A stretch of 59,780 bases of DNA from Hominenteromicrobium sp900549945. Lineage in GTDB: Bacteria; Bacillota; Clostridia; Oscillospirales; Acutalibacteraceae. Under the pieces are notes generated by a model. It did not search any database. It was not told the origin of the DNA and was given only the letters and a program-made list of their open reading frames with translations. The stretch is taken from contig CABRNK010000019.1 in the NCBI GenBank assembly GCA_902472305.1, positions 1-59,780 on the forward strand, in the 5' to 3' direction. The position numbers and the translations under genes were made by a program. Of the stretch, positions 49,713 through 58,435 are shown in pieces (the first letter of the stretch is position 1; every line of letters begins with the position of its first letter).

Positions 49713-49745
49713 GCGCCTGTTCAGGCGGGCCGCCTGAACAGGCGC
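49713..49745. terminator. Perfect 15-bp palindromic hairpin between convergent genes
   Basis: 49713-49727 is exactly complementary to 49731-49745 with loop GGC. It touches the stop codon of the leftward lipoprotein gene (TAG at 49747-49745) and lies 10 bases after the ylmC stop. It lacks a T-run on either side, so it may protect 3' ends rather than act as a classic terminator. Confidence 0.6.
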
Positions 49746-50890
49746 TACCACCAGTCGTAGGATTCCGGCTCGAGCAGCGTGGTCTCGCCGCCGCAGGCGG
49801 CCTGCATCGTGAAGAGCTGCTGCACGGAATCTTCCACGGTGAAGCGGAGCGTGCCGGACACCGTTTCGCCGGGGGCGACGGAGACGTCGTACAGGGAATC
49901 GTAGCTGCCGCTCTCCTCGGGCTGGAACGTCACCGTATTGTTCTCGATCAGAGTGAACTGCAGGTTGTCTCCCGCGGCGGAGGGCGAAACGGCGAGCGTT
50001 TCAGCGCTTGTGTTTGTGATGCTCATGGCAAAAAAATGGTAGTGCGTCATGGGCTCGCCCGGGATGGCCTCCGTGTAGTGGCCGTCCATCCGGATCTTCC
50101 ACGGGCCGAAGGAGGCTGTCTCACCGAACGGCAGGGGATTGCCGGCGGCTGAGGTGACGAAATAGTCGGTCGGACCGTCCGGGTCGTACACGATGCCCCC
50201 GCTCTCTGAAGTTTCGCTTTCTGCGGGCGCCGCGGTTTCCGCCGGCGCGCTTTCGGGGGAACCGGAGGCTTCCGCCGGCGTGCTGCTCTCCTGCGCATCG
50301 GTCGGCGCGGGCAGCGCCATGTCGAGCGTTTCGCCATCCTTCACGATGCGCAGGGAGAATTCCCCGCTGATGTCCTTCGGAACAGAAAAGACGAGGTCGC
50401 CGGTGCGCGTGCTCAGCGGGTTCACCGCGGCGCCGACCAGCGTGGTCTGCGCGCCGAGCAGGTCGGAGGGCGGATATTCGTATTCGTCGTTGTAGATCAG
50501 ATAGGCCGTGTCCTGCTGCGTGCGGAACGAAGTAAGCAGCTGGTCGCTCTGTTTGCCGAGGTTTTTGACCGACAGGCTGACGACATAATAGATGCTGCCC
50601 TCGTCCGGTTCGTAGTACAGCAGGTTGTATTCACTGTCCGACATCGAGTAGGTCTCCTGCGTCGTCAGGCTGTTTGCGGTGATCTCCCAGTCGCCGAGCG
50701 CGCCGGTTTCGCCGGCAGGCACGGCCTCGGGAACCGGTTCGGGCGTTGCGGTGGCCTGCGGTGTGGGGGAGGCGGGCGCAGTGCTTTCGGCGGCGCTCTC
50801 CGGCTTCGCGGCAGAGCAGCCGGAGAGCAGGGCGCAGGCCGCGAGCAGGCAAATCCCGGTGCGCAGGGCGTTTTGGATGGTCGGTTGCAT
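49745..50890 (-). CDS. Lipoprotein with two DUF4352-like beta-sandwich domains
   Basis: 381 residues. Lipobox LLSGC (Cys25) follows a signal peptide. A Pro/Ala/Thr/Glu-rich linker (~30-60) precedes a first domain (ALGDWEITANSLTTQETY, YYVVSLSVKNLGKQ). A second low-complexity linker (~200-235) leads to a similar second domain (FGPWKIRMDGHYTEAIPG, FFAMSITNTSAETLAV). The repeat of 'WxIxxxxxxxx...VxLxVxNxS' suggests two DUF4352/TelC-like immunoglobulin folds. It should be anchored to the outer face of the membrane; role unknown. AAAGGAG lies 10 bases before ATG 50890. Confidence 0.78.
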   Translation of the reverse strand: MQPTIQNALRTGICLLAACALLSGCSAAKPESAAESTAPASPTPQATATPEPVPEAVPAGETGALGDWEITANSLTTQETYSMSDSEYNLLYYEPDEGSIYYVVSLSVKNLGKQSDQLLTSFRTQQDTAYLIYNDEYEYPPSDLLGAQTTLVGAAVNPLSTRTGDLVFSVPKDISGEFSLRIVKDGETLDMALPAPTDAQESSTPAEASGSPESAPAETAAPAESETSESGGIVYDPDGPTDYFVTSAAGNPLPFGETASFGPWKIRMDGHYTEAIPGEPMTHYHFFAMSITNTSAETLAVSPSAAGDNLQFTLIENNTVTFQPEESGSYDSLYDVSVAPGETVSGTLRFTVEDSVQQLFTMQAACGGETTLLEPESYDWW

Positions 50891-50913
50891 AGGGCTTCAT
50901 CTCCTTTGTGAAA

Positions 50914-50942
50914 ATTGTAGCATCCCGCCGCCAAAAAGTAAA
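50914..50942 (-). promoter_or_regulatory. Promoter of the two-domain lipoprotein gene
   Basis: Minus strand: TTTACT (50942-50937), a 17-base spacer and TACAAT (50919-50914), 24 bases before the start codon. Confidence 0.7.
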
Positions 50943-51022
50943 GAAGAATCCGGAAAACAGAGGGCGGCGCGCGAAGCGGCGGCGGAAAAGCAAAAAAACG
51001 CAAAAAATAAAGCGGAAAAGGC

Positions 51023-51051
51023 TTGATTTGGCGGCCCTGCTGTGCTATAAT
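51023..51051 (+). promoter_or_regulatory. Promoter of rpsB-tsf
   Basis: TTGATT (51023-51028), a 17-base spacer and TATAAT (51046-51051). The leader of about 117 bases to rpsB contains a small hairpin (TTTGCAG/CTGCAAG near 51062-51079) and could carry S2 autoregulation. Confidence 0.8.
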
Positions 51052-51175
51052 ATTTCAGCGATTTGCAGAATCTGCAAGCAAAAACGCACGCCGGAGCCCT
51101 CGGAACGGTGCCGCACAGGCGGTTTTTTCCGAAAATACAGGCCCGGCGGAGGAAAAACCAAGGAGGTATTTTCAA

Positions 51176-51910
51176 ATGGCAGTAGTATCTATGAAGCAGC
51201 TTCTGGAAGCCGGCGTCCATTTCGGCCACCAGACCAGAAGATGGAACCCGAAGATGGCGCAGTACATCTTCACGGAGAGAAACGGCATCTACATCATCGA
51301 CCTGCAGAAGACCGTTAAGAAGCTCGAGGAGGCGTACAACTTTGTCCGCGACCTCTCGATGGAGGGCAAGAACGTCCTCTTCGTCGGCACGAAGAAGCAG
51401 GCGCAGGAATCCGTTAAGGAAGAGGCGCTGCGCGCCGGCGCTTACTATGTGAACGCGCGCTGGCTCGGCGGCATGCTCACCAACTTCACGACGATCCGCC
51501 GCAGAATCCAGAGACTAGCCCAGCTGCGCAAGATGCAGGAGGACGGCACCTTTGAGCTGCTCCCGAAGAAGGAAGTCATCAAGCTCGAGCTCGAGATCGA
51601 GAAGCTCGAGAAGTTCCTCGGCGGCATCAAGGACATGAAGTCTTTCCCGGGCGCGCTCTTTATCGTCGACCCGAGAAAGGAAAGAATCGCTGTTTCCGAG
51701 GCGAAGAAGCTCGGTATCCCGATCGTTGCGATCGTCGATACGAACTGTGACCCGGACGAGATCGATTACGTGATTCCGGGCAATGACGACGCGATCCGCG
51801 CTGTCCGCCTGATCGCCGGCGCTATGGCGAACGCGATCATCGAGGGCCGTGAGGGCCAGATGGGCGCCGCCGCACAGGAGACCGAGGAAAAGGCCGAGGC
51901 CGAAGCGTAA
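51176..51910 (+). CDS. rpsB: Ribosomal protein uS2
   Basis: 244 residues. The S2 signature at the N-terminus (SMKQLLEAGVHFGHQTRRWN) and the second signature near residue 157 (PGALFIVDPRKERIAVSEA) are intact, followed by IPIVAIVDTNCDPDEIDYVIPGN. The protein binds the 30S head-body junction. The last ~20 residues are an acidic Ala/Glu tail. AAGGAGG lies 8 bases upstream of ATG 51176; an upstream frame extension is noncoding. It is co-transcribed with tsf, the usual bacterial order. Confidence 0.98.
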   Translation: MAVVSMKQLLEAGVHFGHQTRRWNPKMAQYIFTERNGIYIIDLQKTVKKLEEAYNFVRDLSMEGKNVLFVGTKKQAQESVKEEALRAGAYYVNARWLGGMLTNFTTIRRRIQRLAQLRKMQEDGTFELLPKKEVIKLELEIEKLEKFLGGIKDMKSFPGALFIVDPRKERIAVSEAKKLGIPIVAIVDTNCDPDEIDYVIPGNDDAIRAVRLIAGAMANAIIEGREGQMGAAAQETEEKAEAEA

Positions 51911-51964
51911 TTTACCCTTAAATAAAATCGTTTACTCCGAAAACAACCGGAAGGAGAAAATAAA

Positions 51965-52885
51965 ATGAGCTTTACAGCAAAAGACGTCGCGACGCTCAGA
52001 GCAAAGACCGGCTGCGGTATGATGGACTGCAAGAAGGCGCTTACCGATGCGAACGGCGACATGGAAAAGGCAGCCGAGCTCCTTCGCGAGAAGGGCCTTG
52101 CGGCTTCCGTTAAGAAGGCAAGCAGAATCGCGGCGGAAGGCGTTGCGTTTGCAAAGGTCTGCGACTGCGGCAAGGTCGGCGTTGTCATCGAGATCAACGC
52201 CGAGACGGACTTCGTCGCGAAGAACGCGAGCTTCATCGAGTTTGTCGAGACCTGCGCGGATACCGTGATCGACGAGAACCCGGCAGACGTTGAGGCGCTG
52301 CTCGCCTGCAAGGCGCACGGCTCCGATATGACTGTCGACGAGATGCTGAAGGACAAGATCCTCACGATCGGCGAGAACATCAAGATCCGCCGTTTCGTCC
52401 GCTACGAGGGCGACTGCGTCGCTTACGTGCACGGCGGCGGCAGAATCGGCGTTCTGGTTCGCTTTGAGACGGAGAACATCCCGGCCGAGGTGCTCGGCGA
52501 GTGCGGCAAGGACGTTGCGATGCAGATCGCGGCACTCAACCCGCTCTATCTCGACAAGTCCACCGTTCCGACGGAGGCGATCGAGAAGGAGAAGGAAATC
52601 CTGATGGCGCAGATCCAGAACGATCCGAAGAACGCGAAGAAGCCGGCGAACATCATCGAGAAGATGGTAACCGGCAGAATCGGCAAGTTCTACGAGAACA
52701 ACTGCCTTATGCAACAGGCGTTCGTCAAGAACGGCGAAGTTTCCGTGGAGAAGTACCTCGCAGAGGAAGCGAAGAAGGCCGGCGGCACGATGAAGGCTGT
52801 GGAGTTTGTGCGCTTTGAAAAGGGCGAAGGCCTCGAGAAGAGAAGCGACGACTTTGCAAACGAAGTTGCCAGCATGATTAAATAA
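51965..52885 (+). CDS. tsf: Elongation factor Ts
   Basis: 306 residues. The nucleotide exchange factor for EF-Tu. The N-terminal UBA-like domain (DVATLRAKTGCGMMDCKKAL) and the EF-Tu contact motif (VGVVIEINAETDFVAKN, residues ~73-90) are characteristic, followed by the two core subdomains. CGGAAGGAG precedes ATG 51965, 54 bases after rpsB. A terminator follows directly. Confidence 0.98.
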   Translation: MSFTAKDVATLRAKTGCGMMDCKKALTDANGDMEKAAELLREKGLAASVKKASRIAAEGVAFAKVCDCGKVGVVIEINAETDFVAKNASFIEFVETCADTVIDENPADVEALLACKAHGSDMTVDEMLKDKILTIGENIKIRRFVRYEGDCVAYVHGGGRIGVLVRFETENIPAEVLGECGKDVAMQIAALNPLYLDKSTVPTEAIEKEKEILMAQIQNDPKNAKKPANIIEKMVTGRIGKFYENNCLMQQAFVKNGEVSVEKYLAEEAKKAGGTMKAVEFVRFEKGEGLEKRSDDFANEVASMIK

Positions 52886-52890
52886 GACCG

Positions 52891-52924
52891 GTGCCCGCGG
52901 CGTAAAATCCGCGGGCGCTTTCTT
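52891..52924 (+). terminator. Terminator of rpsB-tsf
   Basis: A 10-bp stem (52891-52900 with 52909-52918) is followed by TTTCTT. Confidence 0.8.
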
Positions 52925-52995
52925 ACTGCAAAACGGTGCCCGGGTATTGTGGGGATACTGCGCCCGGGCCGGAAAATAAGGAATGGTGAAATCAA

Positions 52996-53838
52996 ATGAA
53001 AAAGATCATTCAGGGTAAGGTCCGCGAGGTTTATGAGATTTCCGACAAGGAGCTCGTCGTCGTCACGACGGACCGTCTTTCCGCGTTCGACGTGATTCTG
53101 CCGACGCCGGTGCCGGAGAAGGGCATCGTGCTCAACAAGCTCTCCTCGTTCTGGTTCAACCTGACGAAGGACATCGTCCCGAATCATATGATTTCCGAGG
53201 ACCTCAAGGATATGCCGGCGGAGTTCCAAAAGCCGGAATTCGAGGGCCGCACGATCCTCGTCAAGAAGCTGAAGATGCTGCCGTATGAGTTCATCATCCG
53301 CGGCTATGTGTTCGGCAGCATGTGGAAGGCCTACAAGGCCGGCGAGCCGTTCTGCGGGCACAAGATCGAGGGCGATTACAAGCTCGCGCAGAAGCTGGAG
53401 AAGCCGATCCTCACACCGTCCACGAAGAGCAGCGAGGGCCACGATGTCAACATCTCGATCGAGGAGATGAAAGCCGACGTGGGCGAGGCGCTTGCAGAGC
53501 AGATCGAGGACGTCTGCCTGAAGCTCTTCGACAGATGCTGCACGTATGCCGCTGAAAAGGGTATCATCATCGCCGACACGAAGCTCGAGTTCGGCCTCGA
53601 TGAGAACGGCAGTCTCGTTCTGGCGGACGAGGTCTTTACGCCGGATTCCAGCCGCTTCTGGGACGCTGCGGACTATGAAGTCGGCGTTTCCCCGAAGAGC
53701 TTCGACAAGCAGTTTGCGCGCGACTGGCTGATCGAGAACAAGCTCGACGGTGTCACGCCGCCGCCGGAGCTTCCGGCCGAGATCGTCGAAAAAACGCGCG
53801 ACAAGTACATGGAGTGCATGAAGCGCATCGTCGGCTAA
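52996..53838 (+). CDS. purC: Phosphoribosylaminoimidazole-succinocarboxamide synthase
   Basis: 280 residues. ATP-dependent joining of CAIR and aspartate to give SAICAR in purine synthesis. Signatures: IQGKVREVYEISDKELVVV, TDRLSAFDVILPTPVP, EFIIRGYVFGSMWK, GHDVNISIEEM, and IADTKLEFGLD near residue 195. AAGGAATGG lies before ATG 52996. It stands alone, away from other pur genes. A small GCCCGGG/CCCGGGC hairpin precedes it (about 52938-52969), but no purine riboswitch was found. Confidence 0.96.
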   Translation: MKKIIQGKVREVYEISDKELVVVTTDRLSAFDVILPTPVPEKGIVLNKLSSFWFNLTKDIVPNHMISEDLKDMPAEFQKPEFEGRTILVKKLKMLPYEFIIRGYVFGSMWKAYKAGEPFCGHKIEGDYKLAQKLEKPILTPSTKSSEGHDVNISIEEMKADVGEALAEQIEDVCLKLFDRCCTYAAEKGIIIADTKLEFGLDENGSLVLADEVFTPDSSRFWDAADYEVGVSPKSFDKQFARDWLIENKLDGVTPPPELPAEIVEKTRDKYMECMKRIVG

Positions 53839-53862
53839 CCGGCATAAAACCGCATAAAACAA

Positions 53863-53897
53863 AAACGGCTGTCTCCGAAGCGGGGGCAGCCGTTTGT
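53863..53897. terminator. Terminator of purC
   Basis: A 14-bp stem (53863-53876 with 53882-53895) with A and T ends, shared by convergent genes. Confidence 0.82.
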
Positions 53898-53955
53898 GCA
53901 TCGTTTGGTTTTTAAAACCGCCGCCGGCTTTCAGCGTGCCGGAGGCGGTCTGTGT

Positions 53956-54765
53956 TCAGTCGATATACCGCGTGTGGAAGATGGCTTCGCCCTCCATGCT
54001 GTAGAGCTCGTCGCGGGTGATCGTGCGGCCCCAAGAGATCCGGCAGTTCTCGTAGTCGGCGTTGACCTCGGTGACGGTGATTGTGTCCGTGGACCAGTCG
54101 ATGTCCGTCACGATCATGGAGTGCTCGTTCTCGACGAGGCGAATATGGTCGCCGATGCGCAGGCTGTCGAAATCATAGAATTCGGTGACGGGCGCGTCGG
54201 TGCCGAAAAGCAGGTCGCTGATCAGGGCGGCGTAGCCGAGGCACTGCGTGTCGTAGTCGTACTGCGGGAAGTAATCCGATATAGCGCCGTTGTAAGTGTT
54301 GCAGTAGTCGTAGCCGTTTTCGCTGTGGGCGCAGGCCTGATCGGTGATACAGAGGGCCTGCTCCCAATCGTTCATCGAGGAGGCGTCCATGCCGTAATGG
54401 TTCCAGTAGCGGCCGTCCTCAAAATATGCGGCGAGCTGCTCGAGCTCGAGCAGGACGTGCGTCTCGGTCAGCTCGTCCACCGTTTCAAACGATGGGACGG
54501 CGACTTCCAGCTCTGCGCGGGAGATGTAAGCGGTTGCTGCGGCATCGTCCGGGGCAATATAGACTGCGGCGGAGGCATCCGGCGATGACGCGGAGCTGTC
54601 GGGTTCGCCGGAGGCTGTGCCGTCCGCCGCGGAGACGGCAGGCGCACTGCTGCCCAGCCGCGGCACGGCGAGGCCGGCGGCAAACCCGATCAGAAGGAAC
54701 AGCGCCAGCAGCGGCACCGTGAGATTTCGCTTGCGCCGAGCGGCAAAATGAGAGCGGTTAGGCAT
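53956..54765 (-). CDS. Exported protein with CHAP/NlpC-like cysteine peptidase fold
   Basis: About 269 residues. A positively charged N-terminus and one hydrophobic segment (VPLLALFLLIGFAAGLAVP, residues ~18-36) form a signal anchor. A Ser/Ala/Asp-rich linker runs to ~95. The C-terminal domain has the likely catalytic pair Cys in YDTQCLGYAALISDLLFG and His in RLVENEHSMIVTDIDW, then TVTEVNADYENCRISWGR. This arrangement resembles papain-like peptidoglycan amidases or peptidases, or related inactive surface proteins. ATG 54765 has AAGGGACG 8 bases upstream. It is monocistronic and convergent to purC. Confidence 0.68.
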   Translation of the reverse strand: MPNRSHFAARRKRNLTVPLLALFLLIGFAAGLAVPRLGSSAPAVSAADGTASGEPDSSASSPDASAAVYIAPDDAAATAYISRAELEVAVPSFETVDELTETHVLLELEQLAAYFEDGRYWNHYGMDASSMNDWEQALCITDQACAHSENGYDYCNTYNGAISDYFPQYDYDTQCLGYAALISDLLFGTDAPVTEFYDFDSLRIGDHIRLVENEHSMIVTDIDWSTDTITVTEVNADYENCRISWGRTITRDELYSMEGEAIFHTRYID

Positions 54766-54863
54766 TTCGATCGTCCCTTCACGTTTTATAAAAATTTTGT
54801 CGCCTTTAGTATAAAGGAGAGACATGAACAAAATATGAATTTTTCCATGATAAAGACTTAAAT

Positions 54864-56308
54864 TTATTCGGGCTGGGTGGGAATTCGGATCAGGCTGACG
54901 GAGCCGGGTGCGAGCGGAACCGCATTTCCGGAGGCAGCCACACTTTCCTCCAGCACACAGCTCTGCGCCGCAGAGCAGGACGCGTGCGGCGGTGCGGAAA
55001 GGCGCGTTACGGCGACCGTGCCCGCAAAGCCGAGGTCGAGCGTGCAGGCGTTTTCAAAATCGCGGTTGACGGCGGCGAGGTGCAGGCTGCCGTCCGCCTG
55101 CCGGAGCACGCAGAGATTCAGCGCGTCAATCCTGCCGGCCGGCGTGTCGAGCACCGGCGGCGTGTATTCGACCGGCACGCGGCTGCCGAGCATCATGCGG
55201 CGGTAATGGAGCAGGGGATACGCGATCGTCTGATAATAGGCGCCTGCCGGATCGGCTAGGATCGGCGCGATCACGTTGACCATCTGCGCCATGTTCGCGA
55301 TCTCCACGGCCTCGCAGGCTAGAATATCGTTGAGCGCGCTCGCCACCCAAACGGCATCGCGCCAAGTGTAGACGGCATCCAGCCCGTAGGTTTCGCTGCT
55401 GTTGCTGTTCCAGATGTTCCACTCGTCAAGCGCGAGGCGCAGCCGGCCGCTGCGCGGCGGAAAGCGGTACCATGGACTGAAATCCGTGACGGTCTCCGGG
55501 TATTCCGCGAGCAGGCTGAGAGCGCGCCGAGCGCGGAGACGAGCTGCTTCTCGCCGGCAAACGGCCCGTAAAGCCCGCGGCCTGCCTCGGCGGAATAATG
55601 GTGGTAGGAGAGGTAATCGGCCATCGGGTGCAGCGCGTCGAGCACGGCGCGGTTCCACGCCATGTCGTCGCAGCCGACAAGCACGGTCTTGATTGCAGGG
55701 TCGTTCAGCTTCATAAATTTGATGAATTCGCGCGCGTCGCGGATATAGACCTGCACATCGTTCTGGATGCCGATGTCCGGCTCGGCGTAGCATTCGTTGC
55801 CGATGCACCAGTATTTGACGTTGAAGGGCTCGGGATAGCCGTGCGCACGGCGCAGCGCGGCATAGTGGCTGTTTCCGGTGCCGTTGCAGTATTCTACCCA
55901 GCTGCCGGCCTCCTCCGGCGTGCCGGAGGCCATGTTGACGCAGATCATCGGCTCCGCGCCGAGCCTGCGGCAGTAGGCGACGAATTCGGCCGTGCCGAAG
56001 CCCGGGTCGATTTCGCCGCCCCAGATGATATTGCGGCGGCGTCTGCGCGTCTCGAGCGGGCCGATGGCGTCCTCCCAGTGGTAGAGGCACATCACGGTAC
56101 CGCCGGGGAAGCGGAGGATCGGCGGCTGCAGCGCTTCCGCCTTTTCGAGCACGTCGGTGCGGATGCCGGCGGCATCTGCAAACTGGCTGTCCGGGTCGTA
56201 TATGCCGCCGTCGATGCAGTTCAGCAGGTGCTCGATGAACTGGCCGTAGACCATCGGGTTCACGGGGCTGCCGGCCGGACCGAAGCGGACGGGAATGGTG
56301 TTTTGCAT
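54864..56308 (-). pseudogene. GH51 alpha-L-arabinofuranosidase, frameshifted
   Basis: The 5' part (56308 to about 55525) reads as GH51: GQFIEHLLNCIDGGIYD, ILRFPGGTVMCLYHWED, and VKYWCIGNECYAEPDIG with the acid/base Glu near residue 175. Near 55525 the protein switches frame: LLAEYPETVTDFSPWYRF and ALDEWNIWNSN with the nucleophile Glu, then the C-terminal beta-domain to TAA at 54864. The two catalytic Glu are thus in different frames and no single frame gives a working enzyme. The shift is one net base in a GCGC-rich spot (GGCGCGCTCTCAGC on the minus strand), so a base-calling error is possible. RBS AGAGGA precedes ATG 56308. Confidence 0.88.
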
Positions 56309-56341
56309 AGGAAAATCCTCTTTTTCTGTGTTGTTTTAAAC

Positions 56342-56370
56342 AGTGTACCACAAAAGCCGCTGTGAAACAA
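56342..56370 (-). promoter_or_regulatory. Promoter of the GH51 gene
   Basis: Minus strand: TTGTTT (56370-56365), a 17-base spacer and TACACT (56347-56342), 34 bases before the start. The divergent hcp gene probably uses a promoter near TATAAA at about 56411, but I see no good -35 for it. Confidence 0.62.
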
Positions 56371-56463
56371 GGGCCGGCGGTAAAATCCGTGCCGCACGGC
56401 GTCGGTTCCGTATAAAAGATCGGCGGACGCCCAATCTAAAAGAAAAAGAAGGAGTGAGCAGAA

Positions 56464-58035
56464 ATGCCGCAAATGTTTTGCTTTCAGTGCCAGCAGACGG
56501 CCGGCAACAAGGGCTGTGTACGCACGGGCGTCTGCGGAAAGCAGCCGGAAACCGCCCGCTTGCAGGACGAACTGGTGTATGAATTGATTCGCTTGGCCGA
56601 GGCTGTGGAGGAAACAGGAAAGCGCACCCGCACAGCCCAAAGCCTCATGGCGGACGGTCTGTTTACAACGCTGACCAACGTCAATTTCGACGACGCGGCG
56701 ATCCGCGCGTTTACGGACCGCGTTCTGGCCGAGCGCCGGTCGATTGGCGGCGGGGTGCACGAGGCTGTCGAGCTTTGGAAAGGGGAGACGGACATCGTTT
56801 CCCTGCGCTCAACGCTCTTGTTCGGTATGAAGGGCATGGCGGCGTATGCGCACCATGCCATGCGGCTCGGGTATTGGGATGAGGACGTCGGCGCATGGTT
56901 CAGCAAGGGGCTGTGCGCGCTGAACCGCGACCACACCGTGGAGGAGTGGCTCGCGCTGCTCATGGAATTCGGGCGGGTGAACTACCGGTGCATGGAGCTT
57001 CTGGATGAAGCGAACACCGGAAAATTCGGCACGCCCGCGCCGGCGCGCGTCAATACGGACGTCAAAAAGGGGCCGTTCATCGTGGTCTCGGGGCACGACC
57101 TCGAAGATTTGGCGCAGCTTCTCGAGCAGACTGCCGGAAAGGGGATCAACGTTTACACGCACGGGGAGATGCTGCCGGCGCACGGCTACCCCGCACTGCG
57201 GAAATACCCGCATCTGGCGGGAAATTTCGGCACGGCCTGGCAGAGCCAGCAGAAGGAGCTGGAGGGCATTCCGGCGCCCATCCTCTTCACGACGAACTGC
57301 CTGATGCCGCCGCGGCCGAGCTACCGCGACCGCGTGTACACGACCTCGGTGGTCGGATACGAGGGCCTGCGGCACATCGCCGCAGATGAGGCGGGGCATA
57401 AGGATTTCACCCCGCTGATCGAGCAGGCACTGGCGCTCGGCGGCTATGTGCACGACCACAGCATGAGCGGCATTAACGGCGGGCATATGCTCACGACCGG
57501 ATTTGCGCACGGCGCCGTACTTGCAAATGCCGAAAAGGTGATCGAGGCGGTCAAGAGCGGGGCGATCCGGCACATTTTCCTCGTGGGCGGCTGCGATGGT
57601 GCGCACCCCGGCCGGAACTACTATACGGAGTTTGTGAAACAAACGCCGATGGACACGCTCGTGCTCACACTGGCCTGCGGAAAATACCGCTTCAACGATC
57701 TGGATCTCGGCGAGATCGGCGGCCTGCCGCGCATTTTGGACATGGGCCAGTGCAACGATGCGTACAGCGCTATCAAGGTGGCGCTAGCCCTTGCGGAGGC
57801 GTTTTCGTGCACGGTCAACGAGCTTCCGCTGACGCTGGTGCTCTCTTGGTACGAGCAGAAGGCCGTGTGCATTTTGCTGACGCTGCTTGCGCTCGGCGTC
57901 AAAAACGTGTATCTCGGGCCGACTTTGCCGGCTTTCATGTCGGAGACGATCGTTAAGACGCTGGTAGACGTCTACGGCCTGCAGCCAACCACCGTGCCCG
58001 AGCGGGACATGGACGCGATCCTCCGCCGCAGCTGA
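56464..58035 (+). CDS. hcp: Hydroxylamine reductase / hybrid cluster protein
   Basis: 523 residues. Hcp carries an Fe-S cubane and a hybrid Fe-S-O cluster and reduces NO and hydroxylamine. The N-terminal Cys set MFCFQCQQTAGNKGC and GVCGK (Cys6, 9, 18 and 24) binds the cubane. Downstream ligands for the hybrid cluster are recognisable in GHDLEDL, FTTNCLMPP, VGGCDGAHPGRNYY and LACGKYRFN. Length fits the class found in anaerobic Bacillota. AAGGAG is upstream of ATG 56464. No reductase partner (Hcr) is adjacent. It suggests exposure to nitrosative stress. Confidence 0.97.
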   Translation: MPQMFCFQCQQTAGNKGCVRTGVCGKQPETARLQDELVYELIRLAEAVEETGKRTRTAQSLMADGLFTTLTNVNFDDAAIRAFTDRVLAERRSIGGGVHEAVELWKGETDIVSLRSTLLFGMKGMAAYAHHAMRLGYWDEDVGAWFSKGLCALNRDHTVEEWLALLMEFGRVNYRCMELLDEANTGKFGTPAPARVNTDVKKGPFIVVSGHDLEDLAQLLEQTAGKGINVYTHGEMLPAHGYPALRKYPHLAGNFGTAWQSQQKELEGIPAPILFTTNCLMPPRPSYRDRVYTTSVVGYEGLRHIAADEAGHKDFTPLIEQALALGGYVHDHSMSGINGGHMLTTGFAHGAVLANAEKVIEAVKSGAIRHIFLVGGCDGAHPGRNYYTEFVKQTPMDTLVLTLACGKYRFNDLDLGEIGGLPRILDMGQCNDAYSAIKVALALAEAFSCTVNELPLTLVLSWYEQKAVCILLTLLALGVKNVYLGPTLPAFMSETIVKTLVDVYGLQPTTVPERDMDAILRRS

Positions 58036-58097
58036 CCACAACCCCCGGCTGGGAATGCGGTACGGCCCGCCACAATATAAGTGACCTTAAAAACAAG

Positions 58098-58137
58098 AGG
58101 CACTGTCGGTGCAGTTTAACCCGGCAGTGCCTTTTAT
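58098..58137 (+). terminator. Terminator after hcp
   Basis: Stem AGGCACTG/CAGTGCCT (58098-58105 with 58125-58132), extended by a partial inner pairing, is followed by TTTATT. Confidence 0.8.
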
Positions 58138-58140
58138 TGC

Positions 58141-58274
58141 GGGAATTTGGTTAGAAGGCGTTAATTCCCAACCGTTGTTCAGATTGACAGATTGGAAGAT
58201 CACGCTTAATATTCTAAAAATCGACGGATAAATAAATTTAAATAGTTGACTGTATGAATTAAATACAGTATAAT
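58141..58274 (+). promoter_or_regulatory. Tandem promoters and inverted repeats before the Pro/Thr-rich lipoprotein
   Basis: Two near-consensus promoters lie in an AT-rich gap: P1 TTGACA (58184-58189), N17, TAATAT (58207-58212); P2 TTGACT (58246-58251), N17, TATAAT (58269-58274). P2's spacer is occupied by ACTGTAT-N7-ATACAGT (58249-58255 and 58263-58269), a candidate operator. Further upstream GGGAATT/AATTCCC (58141-58147 and 58162-58168) is another inverted repeat. The remaining 160 bases to the gene show nothing else. Confidence 0.7.
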
Positions 58275-58435
58275 AGCTCCGGATTGCAGGGCGAATCAGA
58301 CGGGGAACGGGCAGCTTTGGACGAAGGTGAGATGCCAATATTTGAGGTCAGCCGGAGTTTCAGATTGCTTGACAGACCTGCGGTATCTCTTTGCCCCGGT
58401 AAAACAGGAATGAAAGACAATAGGAGTGGGTGGAA

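Noticed and set aside
52920..52995. Purine riboswitch before purC
   Set aside because: The 110-base gap holds a terminator and one small hairpin; there is no three-way junction sequence.
58249..58269. LexA (SOS) box
   Set aside because: CTGT and ACAG are 11 bases apart instead of the 8 of the E. coli type, and Gram-positive LexA sites have a different sequence.
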